Shown here: one piece after another, positions 26,515 through 36,315 of the stretch | Layout: every line of letters starts with the position of its first letter | Numbering within the stretch: the first letter of the stretch is position 1 | Assembly (NCBI GenBank): GCA_030834965.1 | Contig: JAUQWW010000036.1 | Span: forward strand, 1 to 64,000 | Direction of reading: 5' to 3' | Source: Gallionellaceae bacterium | Lineage (GTDB): Bacteria > Pseudomonadota > Gammaproteobacteria > Burkholderiales > Gallionellaceae | Length of the DNA stretch: 64,000 nucleotides | Position numbers and translations under genes: made by a program | The notes under the pieces: generated by a model | The model's database searches: none | Told to the model about the DNA's origin: nothing | Seen by the model: the letters and a program-made list of their open reading frames with translations, nothing else

Positions 26515-27884
26515 GCAGAATTTACACGCGTGTAGTTTCGTCGGTGCTGTTTCCTTTGCAGGAACAACTTAAGCATCACAACACCGTCGCCATACGGCGC
26601 GAGATGGAACGCAGCGAATGGTGGCCCACAGACCAGATTCGACAACTGCAGATCGATCGCCTGCGTGCTTTCTTGTGTGACGTGCGGGAACATGTCCCCT
26701 ATTACCGCGACCTCTTCGCGCGCACTGGCTTCGATCCGCGCGATGTGTCTGATCTCGCCGCACTTTCGCGCCTGCCGTTCCTCACGAAAGAAGTCATCCG
26801 CGCACAGACCGAAGCGCTCAAGGCAGACAATGCGCGAGGCTTGACCCGTTTCAACACCGGCGGATCCAGCGGTGAACCGCTGATCTTCTATATCGGCAAC
26901 GAACGTGTCTCGCATGACGTCGCCGCGAAATGGCGCACAACACGCTGGTGGGGAGTGGATATCGGTGATCCGGAGATCGTCGTGTGGGGATCGCCCATCG
27001 AACTTGGCTCCCAGGATCGTGCGCGCCAAATGCGCGACAAGCTGATGCGCACCAAGCTGCTGCCGGCATTCGAGATGTCTGCCGCTAATCTGGACGGGTT
27101 TGTTGCCGACATACGTGCGATGCGGCCTAAAATGCTGTTCGGTTACCCATCGGCAATTGCACATATCGCGCGTCATGCCGAGATGCGCGGTATTGCGATG
27201 AACGACTTGGGCGTGAAGGTGGCCTTTGTCACTTCGGAACGGCTATATGACCACCAGCGGGCGCAGATCGAAAAAACATTCGGTTGCCCTGTTGCAAACG
27301 GGTATGGCGGACGCGATGCCGGGTTCATCGCGCATCAGTGCCCGTCAGGCGGTATGCACATCACCGCGGAAGACATCATCGTCGAAATCATCGGCCCGGA
27401 TGATGAAGTGTTAGCACCGGGGCAAAGCGGCGAAATCGTGGTCACCCATCTCGCCACGCGGGATTTTCCATTCATCCGCTACCGCACCGGCGACGTAGGC
27501 GTGCTGGATGAAGAACTTTGCGCATGCGGGCGCGGCCTGCCACTGCTCAGGGAAATCCAGGGTCGCACCACGGATTTTGTCGTGGCGCAGGATGGCACAG
27601 TGATGCACGGTTTGGCATTGGTCTATGTAGTGCGTGATTTACCGGGAGTAAAGGAGTTCAAGATCGTTCAGGAAAGTCTGAATCTCACGCGGGTATCTTT
27701 GGTGACTGATGCGGCTTTTCAGCCAGAAAGTGAGCAAGTGATCATTGCGGGTTTCAGGCGGCGCCTTGGGGCAGGCGTCGATATTCAAATCGAACACGTA
27801 GCCGCCATTCCGAAAGAAGCTTCGGGTAAGTTTCGCTATATCGTGAGCAAGGTTGCAGGGGCAACTACAGGGGCAATGGCATGA
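26511..27884 (+). CDS. CapK/phenylacetate-CoA-ligase-like adenylate-forming enzyme
   Basis: The 457-residue ANL-superfamily protein has the adenylate-binding loop NTGGSSGEP (115-123), GYGGRDAG near residue 265, and RYRTGDVGV followed by CACGRGLPLL, a zinc-like Cys pair also seen in PaaK-type ligases. It probably activates a carboxylic acid for transfer to a sugar or lipid carrier. No acyl carrier or aromatic degradation genes are nearby, and the position between a glycosyltransferase and the polymerase/ligase gene (4-bp overlaps) ties it to the polysaccharide. Substrate unknown. Confidence 0.85.
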   Translation: MSRIYTRVVSSVLFPLQEQLKHHNTVAIRREMERSEWWPTDQIRQLQIDRLRAFLCDVREHVPYYRDLFARTGFDPRDVSDLAALSRLPFLTKEVIRAQTEALKADNARGLTRFNTGGSSGEPLIFYIGNERVSHDVAAKWRTTRWWGVDIGDPEIVVWGSPIELGSQDRARQMRDKLMRTKLLPAFEMSAANLDGFVADIRAMRPKMLFGYPSAIAHIARHAEMRGIAMNDLGVKVAFVTSERLYDHQRAQIEKTFGCPVANGYGGRDAGFIAHQCPSGGMHITAEDIIVEIIGPDDEVLAPGQSGEIVVTHLATRDFPFIRYRTGDVGVLDEELCACGRGLPLLREIQGRTTDFVVAQDGTVMHGLALVYVVRDLPGVKEFKIVQESLNLTRVSLVTDAAFQPESEQVIIAGFRRRLGAGVDIQIEHVAAIPKEASGKFRYIVSKVAGATTGAMA

Positions 27885-29200
27885 GAGATATCTTTGTGAC
27901 AGTTGCGGTATTTGGTGCCCTGCTGATGACGTTCAGGCATCCTCACTACGGAATCTATCTGTGGTCCTGGCTGAGCTACATGAACCCACACAAACTGGCG
28001 TGGGGGTTCGCGACAAGCCTTCCATTTGCGTTCATGACCGCAGTAGTCACATTAACGGTATACCTGCTCTCGAAAGAACCCAAACGCATGCCGTGGACTG
28101 CGGAGACTGTCCTGTTGCTCATCTTCCTCGGCTGGATGACGTTCACGACTTTCTTTGCCTTTTATCCCGATGTGGCATGGGAACAGTGGAACAAGGTCAT
28201 GAAGATTCAGATCATGACGCTGGTGACCGCAATGCTGATAACGAACAAAAAACGCCTCGAGGGCCTGGTGTGGGCTATCGCACTTTCTCTTGCATTCTAT
28301 GGTGTCAAAGGCGGAATCTTTACCATCACGCGTGGCGGCATCTATCGCGTGCAGGGGCCGGACGGGACGTTTATTGCCGGCAATAATGAGTTGGGCTTGG
28401 CGCTGATCATGACGATCCCGCTGCTTCGCTACCTGCACCTTCAGGCACAGAACAGGCTCATTCGGTTAGGCCTGGCGGCTGCCATGGTATTGACCGGATT
28501 GGCGGCAATCGGGTCTCAATCAAGGGGAGCGCTATTGGCGGCAATCGCCATGGGAAGCTTCCTTTGGATAAAAAGCCGCAACAAGATCGCCACTGGGATC
28601 TATATCCTTGCCGCGGTCGGCCTAGTCACCGCGATCATGCCGCAGGAATATTGGGATCGCATTGATACCATCAAGAACTACGAGCAGGACAACTCGGCGA
28701 TGGGCCGTATCAATGCCTGGCATGTCGCCTTTAACGTGGCCAAGGATCGCATCACCGGCGGCGGATTTGAAACCTTTCGTACCCCGACTTTTCACCAGTA
28801 CGCCCCGGAACCCAATAAGGTACACGACGTCCACAGCATTTATTTCGAAGTGATGGGCGAACACGGCTTTATTGGCTTTGGCTTGTTCGTGCTTATTGGT
28901 TTGATGGCGTGGCGGACAGGACGAAAGGTCATCGGTGAATGCCGCAAAGATCCCAGCCGAAAATGGGCCGCCGATCTGGCCGCCATGACACAGGTAAGCA
29001 TGATCGGGTATGCCACGGGTGGGGCATTCCTGGGCCTCGCATATTTTGACTACTACTATCATCTGGTGATTATTCTGGTACTGACATACCAGATCGCAAT
29101 CAAGAACAAATGGGGCACGCTGGAGCAGGGTGAACCTGCTCCTCCCAACGCACCAATCCATCATGAAGACTCCCGCAGCGCATACCGGCGGTATCGTTAA
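27881..29200 (+). CDS. Exosortase A-associated O-antigen ligase/polymerase-like protein
   Basis: The 439-residue integral membrane protein has about ten to twelve helices and the Wzy/WaaL domain. A large periplasmic loop (about 262-325, with GGGFETFRTPTFHQYAPEP and VHDVHSIYFEVMGEHGFIG) contains the H-S/E-x-G region typical of the superfamily. It matches the TIGR03097 family. It may polymerise the exopolysaccharide or attach glycan to PEP-CTERM proteins; the sequence does not decide. Last gene of the eps operon. Confidence 0.92.
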   Translation: MRDIFVTVAVFGALLMTFRHPHYGIYLWSWLSYMNPHKLAWGFATSLPFAFMTAVVTLTVYLLSKEPKRMPWTAETVLLLIFLGWMTFTTFFAFYPDVAWEQWNKVMKIQIMTLVTAMLITNKKRLEGLVWAIALSLAFYGVKGGIFTITRGGIYRVQGPDGTFIAGNNELGLALIMTIPLLRYLHLQAQNRLIRLGLAAAMVLTGLAAIGSQSRGALLAAIAMGSFLWIKSRNKIATGIYILAAVGLVTAIMPQEYWDRIDTIKNYEQDNSAMGRINAWHVAFNVAKDRITGGGFETFRTPTFHQYAPEPNKVHDVHSIYFEVMGEHGFIGFGLFVLIGLMAWRTGRKVIGECRKDPSRKWAADLAAMTQVSMIGYATGGAFLGLAYFDYYYHLVIILVLTYQIAIKNKWGTLEQGEPAPPNAPIHHEDSRSAYRRYR

Positions 29201-29417
29201 TCGCTCATAAACGGCGCGCATCACAGTTACTATATGGTTCGCAACTGCCCATCACATCGATTATTGGAGAGACTGTTGTTCTTGTCATATCAGCACAATT
29301 TGCATATCCGGATCGAAGCCATCCGTTTCGCGCATCCAGCATATTCCTCTTGGCGGCTCCGCTTCGGTGGAGCGGAGAAATGGCTGAGCGCCCTTCTGCT
29401 ACAGCCGGAGATGAATC

Positions 29418-30446
29418 GTGCGTAAGGTTAAGCTTCTGCTATTCTTCTTTTGCAGGACACTGGGGCTATTCCGCCTCGCCAGATGGATAACAAGCGATCG
29501 TCTGAAGATTCTCTGCTACCACGGTTTCGCCCTGAACGACGAGACAGCGTTCCGCCCCAAGCTGTTCATCAAGCCGGAACGATTCGAAGAGCGGCTCGCA
29601 ACGATCCGCCGCTGCGGCTTTCGGGTGTTGCCACTCGGCGAGGCGGTTGAGCGCCTCTATTCAGGCACGCTGCAGGATAACTCGTTAGTCATCACAATAG
29701 ATGATGGCTTTCATTCCGTACATCGGCTGGCAGTGCCGCGTCTAAAGCAACACGGTTTTCCTGCAACGGTATATCTCACCACTTATTACGTCGAGCACCC
29801 CAATCCGATATTCAGACTGGTAGTCCAGTACATGTTCTGGAAGACCGCCAGGAGGACGCTTGAACTGAAGAGTGTTCCCTGGGCGCCGGATGGCCTGATC
29901 GACCTTTCTGTCCCGGCACAGAAGGAGAAGGCCATGTCAGATTGCATCCGGCACGGAGAGAGCCAGTGCACGGAAGACATGCGCTGCGCACTCGGTCTGC
30001 AACTGGGCACACTGCTCGATGTCTCCTATGAGGATATTGTTCGGTCAAGAATCCTCCACCTGATGACCCCGGAAGAATTGCAGAGCTTGGCTAGCGCAAA
30101 GATCGATGTCGAATTGCATACACATCGGCATGTGTTCCCCATCAATGGCCAGGAAACGGCCCAGCGGGAAATCGTTGACAACCGGGCCGCCATCCAACGG
30201 CTCCTGGGCAGGGAAGCTAGCCACTTCTGCTATCCCAGCGGGCTCTGGGACGAAAGTCAATGGCAGTGGCTGGATGCATTAAGTGTAAAGAGCTCTACCA
30301 CCTGCATCCCTGGGCTGAATTCTGGCAAAACCCCTCGGCATGCGCTGCGGCGCTTCCTGGACGGTGAGAACATTCACTCACTGGAATTCGAGGCTGCATT
30401 AAGTGGCTTCTCGGACCTCTTGCGCCGAAACCGCTCCAATACATAG
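29418..30446 (+). CDS. Polysaccharide deacetylase (NodB fold), second copy
   Basis: The 342-residue protein starts at GTG 29418 with GGAG 7 nt upstream. NodB motifs: VITIDDGF (metal Asp), LHTHRHVF (metal His pair) and CYPSGLWDE. It has a hydrophobic N-terminal segment but no clear signal peptide. It follows the eps operon after 217 bp, a gap containing an imperfect GCTCC/GGAGC hairpin near 29353-29370. Probably another N-deacetylase acting on envelope glycan. Confidence 0.88.
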   Translation: MRKVKLLLFFFCRTLGLFRLARWITSDRLKILCYHGFALNDETAFRPKLFIKPERFEERLATIRRCGFRVLPLGEAVERLYSGTLQDNSLVITIDDGFHSVHRLAVPRLKQHGFPATVYLTTYYVEHPNPIFRLVVQYMFWKTARRTLELKSVPWAPDGLIDLSVPAQKEKAMSDCIRHGESQCTEDMRCALGLQLGTLLDVSYEDIVRSRILHLMTPEELQSLASAKIDVELHTHRHVFPINGQETAQREIVDNRAAIQRLLGREASHFCYPSGLWDESQWQWLDALSVKSSTTCIPGLNSGKTPRHALRRFLDGENIHSLEFEAALSGFSDLLRRNRSNT

Positions 30447-30565
30447 TGGAAAATAGAAGACTGATTGATCACGACATATATGCTGGTGTCTTATCATGCA
30501 TACTACGGGAAACGACGGCGTCTTCTCAGATCAACCCAATAACAATGTGAGGCCATTGCTGAGCC

Positions 30566-30934
30566 ATGGAGAACCCGCATAAAGGCAAGACTGGCCTTAG
30601 ACGCCTGTTAAATGCATTCGCTTATTCCTGTTCAGGCATTAAGGAAGCCTACCGGAATGAGGACGCATTCCGCCAGGAAGTACTGTTAGCCGCCATCCTG
30701 CTGCCGCTGGCCTTCTGGCTTACGTCGGATGCGATCGAACGTGCCCTGCTGATAGGCAGCGTGCTGCTATTGCTCATTGTCGAGTTGGTAAACTCGGCGA
30801 TTGAAGCCGTAGTTGATCGCATCTCCCTTGAAAACCATCCTCTCTCAAAGCGCGCAAAGGATATTGGCAGCGCGGCCGTTTTCATCTGCATTCTCAACCT
30901 GCTGGCAGTCTGGTTGCTGGTCCTGCTCAGATAA
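30566..30934 (+). CDS. dgkA: Diacylglycerol kinase
   Basis: The 122-residue trimeric-type membrane kinase has three helices. The catalytic segment is complete: VELVNSAIE (E73, N76, E80) and SKRAKDIGSAAV (K98, D99), matching E69/N72/E76/K94/D95 of the E. coli enzyme. It phosphorylates diacylglycerol left over when phosphatidylglycerol or phosphatidylethanolamine headgroups are transferred to glycans. That fits the transferase-like sulfatase-fold protein in the window. Convergent with the next gene. Confidence 0.95.
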   Translation: MENPHKGKTGLRRLLNAFAYSCSGIKEAYRNEDAFRQEVLLAAILLPLAFWLTSDAIERALLIGSVLLLLIVELVNSAIEAVVDRISLENHPLSKRAKDIGSAAVFICILNLLAVWLLVLLR

Positions 30935-31003
30935 TCCGCTCAGCCGCTCCGCCTGTGCCGCGACGACAAACTGGCCGGCACTTTCCATTCCCAGCGATCC
31001 GGC

Positions 31004-32851
31004 TCAACGCTCGTGCTGCTGCAACCACTGCTCCAGCATCATCAGAACCCAGATCATCACACCGTAGTATGCCGCATGGCCCGTGCGGTGCTGCTCTATC
31101 AATCCATCGAGATATTCGGGTTTGATATAACCGCGCCCACGCAGTGACTTCAAGCTGTCGTACGCCAGCTCTTGCAGTGCCGGATGAGTTTGCATCCATA
31201 CCCCGAAAGGCAGGCCGAAGCCCTGCTTGGTCTTGGTAATCGTCTCATGTGGCAGAAAATCACGCAGCGCTTCCTTGAAAAAATACCGAAGCTTCAGGCC
31301 CTTCACTTTGAGCGACGGGGGAAGCTGCGCCGCAAACGCAACGATATCCTCATCCAGCAGCGGATAATGAACTGCCACACCCGCCAGCTCGCACATGCGG
31401 TTGACCTTGCGCAGATCGTTATCGGCCAGAACGAATTTCAGGTCAAGATGCAGCATGCGATTAGTCGCAGAAGTGGCGTCGGTGCGTCCATATTCAACAC
31501 GCAGAAGTTCATCAGGCTGTCGATGATTTATCTGCCCCAAAAAGCTTGAAGTAAACATTTCGCCCAACGCAGTACGGTGCAGGAAATTGTAGGTTTCCAG
31601 CCGGTCCGGCAACGGCACTCGTGCCTGCTGAATATAGCTCCTGAGCTTGCTCAGCAAAGGGATGCGCTCCATTCCAGGCACCGTCAGGAAGGCCGGCTCC
31701 AGCACACCTTGGCGCAACAATGCAGGCACAAGAAAATAAGCCTCAAATATTTTCTGTTTGGCATAGGGTGGGTTTCCCCCAAAAATCTCGTCTCCGCCAT
31801 CTCCCGCCAGCATCAGCCGGATCCCTTTCTCCCTGGCCAGCTTGGCACAACAGTAAGCCGGCACTGCGGACGCGTTGCCAAAAGGCTCATCATAAGCTCG
31901 CGCAATCTGCGGAATTGCATCGACGACATCCTGCGCAGTCACATAGTATTCGTGGGCCCGCGTGCCAAAATGCCTGCTTGTGGTCCGCGCAAATTCCATC
32001 TCGTCATAGCCCTCGGCCGCAAACCCCATGGAAAAGGTATCGGCCGGCCTGTTCAACACTTCGGTGAGCACGCCTGCAACCGTAGAACTGTCCGTGCCGC
32101 CGCTCAGGAAGGCGCCGACCTGATCGTCCGTCACTGCCCTGCTCACGGCTGCTCGCAGCAATTCGCGCAAACGCGCCTTGCGCTCCGCAAACTGGCTCGG
32201 CCCCGAATCCGCATACTTAAGATTCCAGTAGAAATCCACTTCGACCTTTGCGTTATGGAATAACGCATATTGCCCGGGCTGCAACTTGTAAACGTTCTTA
32301 TAGATGCTTCCCGGCGAGGGCACTTCATGGAAATATATGTAATTGAATATCGATTGTGGGTCGATCACCCTGTCCATGGCGGGATGAGCCACGACCCCAT
32401 CGGTGCGCGTGGCAAAAATGAAATGTCCATCTGATACAGCATGGCACAGAGGATAAATACCCAGCCTGTCTATCGCAATCAGCGCTGTACCAGCCTGTGC
32501 ATCGATAACGGCAACGCAGAATGCGCCGTGCATATCCTCAAGGAATTCCTTGCCTGATTTGAGGTAGGCCCTCGCTACTGCACAGGCTGGAGAGCATTCC
32601 CGCGCCAGCCCATTCAGCTCATCATTCCCCCAATACACATTCCCGACAATCGCGACCTTGAGCGAGCCCTCTTCATGGCAGCTTGCCGGATCGATTGCCG
32701 ACCAGGCCGCGACTCCGTCATGAGAACCGTGGAGTGCATGTATTATGGAATTTTGCTGGCGATCTGCCATGGCCCCCATCATGGCATCGGAAATTCTCCT
32801 GATATCGCCGGAATCCTTGACGCTACTGCACCAACCCCACATCCCTTTCAT
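31004..32851 (-). CDS. Asparagine-synthase-like protein lacking the glutaminase nucleophile
   Basis: The 615-residue AsnB-family protein has a C-terminal synthetase domain intact (SGGTDSSTVAG, MLAGDGGDEIFGG). The N terminus reads MKGMWGWC, so the invariant Cys2 of MCGI is Lys; the RGPD motif is missing too. The start is firm: AAGGAG lies 5 nt before the ATG. The protein therefore cannot use glutamine in the normal way. It may use free ammonia, or act as an AMP-forming amide/lactam synthetase like the beta-lactam synthetase branch. Its place in an envelope cluster suggests sugar amidation. Divergent from the sulfotransferase gene. Confidence 0.88.
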   Translation of the reverse strand: MKGMWGWCSSVKDSGDIRRISDAMMGAMADRQQNSIIHALHGSHDGVAAWSAIDPASCHEEGSLKVAIVGNVYWGNDELNGLARECSPACAVARAYLKSGKEFLEDMHGAFCVAVIDAQAGTALIAIDRLGIYPLCHAVSDGHFIFATRTDGVVAHPAMDRVIDPQSIFNYIYFHEVPSPGSIYKNVYKLQPGQYALFHNAKVEVDFYWNLKYADSGPSQFAERKARLRELLRAAVSRAVTDDQVGAFLSGGTDSSTVAGVLTEVLNRPADTFSMGFAAEGYDEMEFARTTSRHFGTRAHEYYVTAQDVVDAIPQIARAYDEPFGNASAVPAYCCAKLAREKGIRLMLAGDGGDEIFGGNPPYAKQKIFEAYFLVPALLRQGVLEPAFLTVPGMERIPLLSKLRSYIQQARVPLPDRLETYNFLHRTALGEMFTSSFLGQINHRQPDELLRVEYGRTDATSATNRMLHLDLKFVLADNDLRKVNRMCELAGVAVHYPLLDEDIVAFAAQLPPSLKVKGLKLRYFFKEALRDFLPHETITKTKQGFGLPFGVWMQTHPALQELAYDSLKSLRGRGYIKPEYLDGLIEQHRTGHAAYYGVMIWVLMMLEQWLQQHER

Positions 32852-33045
32852 CCGATCTCCTTGCTACTTAATTTTTCCAGCATGTTACCTTATGATCTCA
32901 TCCAAAAAACCGTCATTCCCAAGACTGGTTCCGCCCAACGGCAAGTGCGCTATTATAGGTGTATTCACCAACATAAGACGACATGCCCACCGCCCTCGTC
33001 CGCCCGTGCCATGGCCCACAATTCACCCGACGAAAACCTGAACCC

Positions 33046-34020
33046 ATGACTCAGCCCCTCATTCTCCTGTTCGGCATGCCCCGTAGCGGAACGACCTGGT
33101 TAGGCAAGATATTCGACAGTCACCCCGACACGCTTTATCGGCACGAACCGGACAGCCACGGGACACTCAACACGCTGCCGCTATTCGTCTCCGTCAGAGA
33201 TTCAGAACGCTACCGTGCTTTTCTCGAAACGTATGCGAAACACCTGCCATCCATCCGGGACGAGAAAATCTCGGCGTCTTTGCCCATTTTTGCCAAGAGC
33301 TACTATGCTCCATACCAACTTGCGTTGCGCAAAATGCTGGTATTCGGCACGAAGGCTGCTTCGCGTTTCTTGGGATCATTGCCTGTCTATGACTTGGTAA
33401 ATATCTCCCGGCACCCGCAAGCTCGCGTGGTGTGGAAATCGATTGAATCCCTCGGACGCCTTGGAGTGTTATCCCATATCTATTCAAGTGCCCGATGCGT
33501 GATCATTTTTCGCCACCCTTGCGGCTATGTCGCCTCGGTATTGCGCGGTGAAACCAAGCATAAATTTGAAACGAGCACGCCCTCGAGCGAGGACTGGGGT
33601 GAATATGAGATGTTGCTGGAGCTGGCGGTTGCAAGGGAAAAAGGCCTGGAATTGCAAACCGTGCAGTCCATGACACCCGTAGAGAGGCTTGCGCTAAAAT
33701 GGGCCCTCTATTATGAGCATGCATTAGCCGAAACCGATGGCATGAAAAATGTGCTATCCGTGCGCTACGAAGATTTTTGCGAAAACCCAATAACCGAGAC
33801 AATGAAAGTGTTCCAACACTGCGGATTATCCTGGAGTCCGAACACCGAACGCTTCATTGCAAACAGCACGTCTCACGAGAACACTGAGTACTACAGCGTC
33901 TTCAAGGATCCTAAGGCTTCAGCCTGGAAATGGAAGAAGGAACTGACACAATTGGATATCGAACAAATCATGAGAATAGTTAGCCAGTTCAAGTCTGGCG
34001 AAAAATACGCGCAAGCGTAA
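33046..34020 (+). CDS. Sulfotransferase (PAPS-dependent)
   Basis: The 324-residue protein starts at ATG 33046, placing the 5'-phosphosulfate loop GMPRSGTTWLGKIF close to the N terminus as the family requires. The 3'-phosphate-binding region (VIIFRHPCGYVAS) and the RYEDFCENP motif are present. It probably moves sulfate from PAPS to a hydroxyl or amino group of the polysaccharide or a lipid-linked precursor. No clear ribosome binding site is seen. A second sulfotransferase is at 49405-50361. Confidence 0.88.
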   Translation: MTQPLILLFGMPRSGTTWLGKIFDSHPDTLYRHEPDSHGTLNTLPLFVSVRDSERYRAFLETYAKHLPSIRDEKISASLPIFAKSYYAPYQLALRKMLVFGTKAASRFLGSLPVYDLVNISRHPQARVVWKSIESLGRLGVLSHIYSSARCVIIFRHPCGYVASVLRGETKHKFETSTPSSEDWGEYEMLLELAVAREKGLELQTVQSMTPVERLALKWALYYEHALAETDGMKNVLSVRYEDFCENPITETMKVFQHCGLSWSPNTERFIANSTSHENTEYYSVFKDPKASAWKWKKELTQLDIEQIMRIVSQFKSGEKYAQA

Positions 34021-34466
34021 TTCCAGGCAGAGTCAGATATATTCTGTGTACTGATTTGAGTTAAGAATCTTTGCGTTCAGTCTGCTCGCAAATCGTTCCC
34101 ACATAGAGATGACCTTGCAGCAGTTTGCCGTGTTTCAAATAACTTCTTGCCGTGCTATGTTTTGCGCAACACCGCCAATCAGGGGGAGAAGACGCACTAT
34201 TCCAGCTTATGCTGCAAACAGGTACCGAATATACAGAGCTCTTGCCGTCTGCTTCAGCCTACTCTTGCTATTGATCCGGCATACAAATACTATGAACTTT
34301 GTCATTCCGGGCTTGACCCCGAAAACAAGCGAAGCGAAGTTTCGAGCGTGCAGCCATCCAGCAATAATCAATATCGGCGCCCCTTGCACGCCACCGGAAC
34401 CCGGCCTTCTCCGGCATGACGGTGCTGCTGTTTATGTGCCGGAGCAATCAACAACAAGGGAGTTGC
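34021..34466. other. 446-bp spacer with a degenerate intergenic repeat
   Basis: No convincing gene. At 34301-34420 a degenerate palindromic element is bounded by GTCATTCCGG and CCGGCATGAC (9 of 10 complementary), the kind of short interspersed repeat common between genes in Proteobacteria. The rest is A/T-rich and unremarkable. Confidence 0.5.
34301..34420. repeat. Degenerate interspersed palindromic repeat
   Basis: Starts GTCATTCCGGGCTTGACC and ends CTTCTCCGGCATGAC. The ends form a near-perfect inverted repeat about 120 bp apart. Confidence 0.5.
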
Positions 34467-35108
34467 ATGAGAACGATTGACTATCACCTGAACGAATTGG
34501 AGATATCGCTAGACAGAAATGACAGCAGGCGAGTTCTGCCAGATATTCTTGATTCAGACCAGATGATCCTGGACATCGGCTGTGGCATCGGTCAGTCGTT
34601 CGTCGCACTCAATTGCACAGACAGAACCTGTATTGGAATTGACATCGACGAAGATGCCATAAGATATGGAATCGAAAACTATGGGAGCAAAATCCAGTTC
34701 ATTCTCTCCGATGCTGCCCACATACCATTACCTTCGAAAACGTTTAATCTCGTATACAGTCGCGTATCCCTGCCATACACCAACATCCCTCAAGTGATAA
34801 GAGAAATCCGGCGTGTATTGCGCGGCAACGGGAGAGTCTGGATGACCTTGCACGGAAAAAGCATGGCGGACAAGTATCTCAAAGAAGCAATCAGCTCGCG
34901 GAATATTAAACAGCTGATTCACGTGATCTACATACTGATCAATGGATACCTGCTAAAGTATTTTGGCTTTGTGCTTCCATTCATAACTGGCCGCTATGAA
35001 AGCTGGCAGGACACATCAGCGATGGAGAAACTGCTGACTCGCAATGGTTTCAAAGTCCACGTGCATGAGGTTGGCAGGCATACGGTTATTGAAGGCCGCC
35101 TCATCTGA
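34467..35108 (+). CDS. SAM-dependent methyltransferase (class I)
   Basis: The 213-residue protein starts at ATG 34467 with GGGAG 5 nt upstream. Motif I is ILDIGCGIGQS, followed by the acidic GIDIDED, then SDAAHIPLPSKTFNLVYSR (motif II) and VIREIRRVLRGNG (Methyltransf_11 pattern). It probably methylates a sugar, lipid or small molecule. It is isolated between a repeat-bearing spacer and a convergent operon. Confidence 0.85.
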   Translation: MRTIDYHLNELEISLDRNDSRRVLPDILDSDQMILDIGCGIGQSFVALNCTDRTCIGIDIDEDAIRYGIENYGSKIQFILSDAAHIPLPSKTFNLVYSRVSLPYTNIPQVIREIRRVLRGNGRVWMTLHGKSMADKYLKEAISSRNIKQLIHVIYILINGYLLKYFGFVLPFITGRYESWQDTSAMEKLLTRNGFKVHVHEVGRHTVIEGRLI

Positions 35109-35110
35109 GA

Positions 35111-35133
35111 GCTGGCGAGCCATAGGCGCCAGC
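35111..35133. terminator. Hairpin between convergent genes
   Basis: A perfect 7-bp stem GCTGGCG / CGCCAGC with a 9-nt loop lies between the methyltransferase and the minus-strand aminotransferase. There is no T-run, so termination is only possible. Confidence 0.4.
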
Positions 35134-35138
35134 GTGCT

Positions 35139-36272
35139 TCACGCATGCATCAAGCCCAGGGTCACGTGCTGAATCACGCGCGCCTGGTGTTCCTCAAGCC
35201 CCAGCCAGAGCGGCAAGCGCAGCAACCTGTCCGACATTTCCAGAGTCACCGCCAAGCCATCCGCAGCGCGCCCATAGCGTTCCCCGGCAGGTGCGTTGTG
35301 CAGCGGCACATAGTGGAACACCGAGTGGATATCATGCTTCTTGAGGTGACCGATCAACTGTGTGCGTGTCGCCAGATCCGGCAGCAGGATGTAATACATG
35401 TGTGCGTTATGCGCGCATTCCTTGGGTATGATAGGGCGGCGCAGCTTGCCTTCTGCCTCCAAAGACTCGAACCATTGGTGATAAATATTCCAAATCGCGA
35501 GTCGGCGTTTAGTAATGGCGTCGGCTTCCTCCATTTGCGCCCAGAGAAACGCTGCGATCAATTCGCCCGGCAGGTAAGATGACCCCAAATCGACCCAGGT
35601 GTATTTGTCCACTTGGCCACGGAAGAACTGGCTGCGATTTGTACCCTTCTCCCGAATGATCTCCGCGCGCTGCATGATTGCCTCATCATTTACCAGAAGT
35701 GCACCGCCTTCGCCCGAGATCACGTTCTTGGTCTCGTGAAATGAGAGTGCTGAAAACTGGCCAATGGAGCCCAGCGGGCGCCCCTTGTAAGTCGCCATGA
35801 TACCTTGGGCGGCATCTTCGATGACCAGCAGATTGTGTTTCTTGGCGATCGCCATGATCGCATCCATCTCGCAGCCCACTCCGGCATAGTGCACCGGCAC
35901 GATGGCCCTGGTGCGTTCGGTAACGGCCGCCTCTATCTTTGTCTCATCAATATTGAGTGTGTCAGGCCGAATGTCCACGAATACCGGCACGGCTCCGCGC
36001 AGCACGAAGGCGTTGGCGGTGGAAACGAAAGTATAAGACGGCATGATCACTTCGTCGCCCGGCTGGATGTCGGCCAGTAGTGCCGACATCTCCAGTGCCG
36101 CAGTGCAGGAGTGGGTAAGAAGCGCTTTCTGCGCACCGGTGCGCGCTTCCAGCCAGGCATGGCACTGCTTGGTAAAGCTTCCGTCGCCCGCAAGGTGGCC
36201 ATTGGCGTGCGCCTGGGCGATGTACCACAACTCTTTGCCGGTCATGAATGGCTTATTGAAGGGAATGACCAC
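35139..36272 (-). CDS. DegT/DnrJ/EryC1 aminotransferase (WecE/RffA-like)
   Basis: Start chosen at GTG 36272 (377 aa): AGGAG lies 5 nt upstream and the protein then begins MVIPFNKPFMTGKELWYI as WecE proteins do. PLP-enzyme signatures: SCTAALEMSALL, the Asp of IEDAAQG, and SFHETKNV with the Schiff-base Lys. WecE converts dTDP-4-keto-6-deoxyglucose to dTDP-4-amino-4,6-dideoxygalactose with glutamate. Last gene of the seven-gene minus operon; the NeuD- and WbqC-like genes could then acylate the amine. No rmlA/rmlB is in the window. Confidence 0.9.
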   Translation of the reverse strand: MVIPFNKPFMTGKELWYIAQAHANGHLAGDGSFTKQCHAWLEARTGAQKALLTHSCTAALEMSALLADIQPGDEVIMPSYTFVSTANAFVLRGAVPVFVDIRPDTLNIDETKIEAAVTERTRAIVPVHYAGVGCEMDAIMAIAKKHNLLVIEDAAQGIMATYKGRPLGSIGQFSALSFHETKNVISGEGGALLVNDEAIMQRAEIIREKGTNRSQFFRGQVDKYTWVDLGSSYLPGELIAAFLWAQMEEADAITKRRLAIWNIYHQWFESLEAEGKLRRPIIPKECAHNAHMYYILLPDLATRTQLIGHLKKHDIHSVFHYVPLHNAPAGERYGRAADGLAVTLEMSDRLLRLPLWLGLEEHQARVIQHVTLGLMHA

Positions 36273-36315
36273 GATTGCTCCTCTTGAAATGACTGGGCCG
36301 CCGCCCAAGTCTATT

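Noticed and set aside
31004-32851. Pseudogene call for the Cys2-less asparagine-synthase-like gene
   Set aside because: The frame is full length with a strong ribosome binding site and an intact synthetase domain; altered function fits better than decay.
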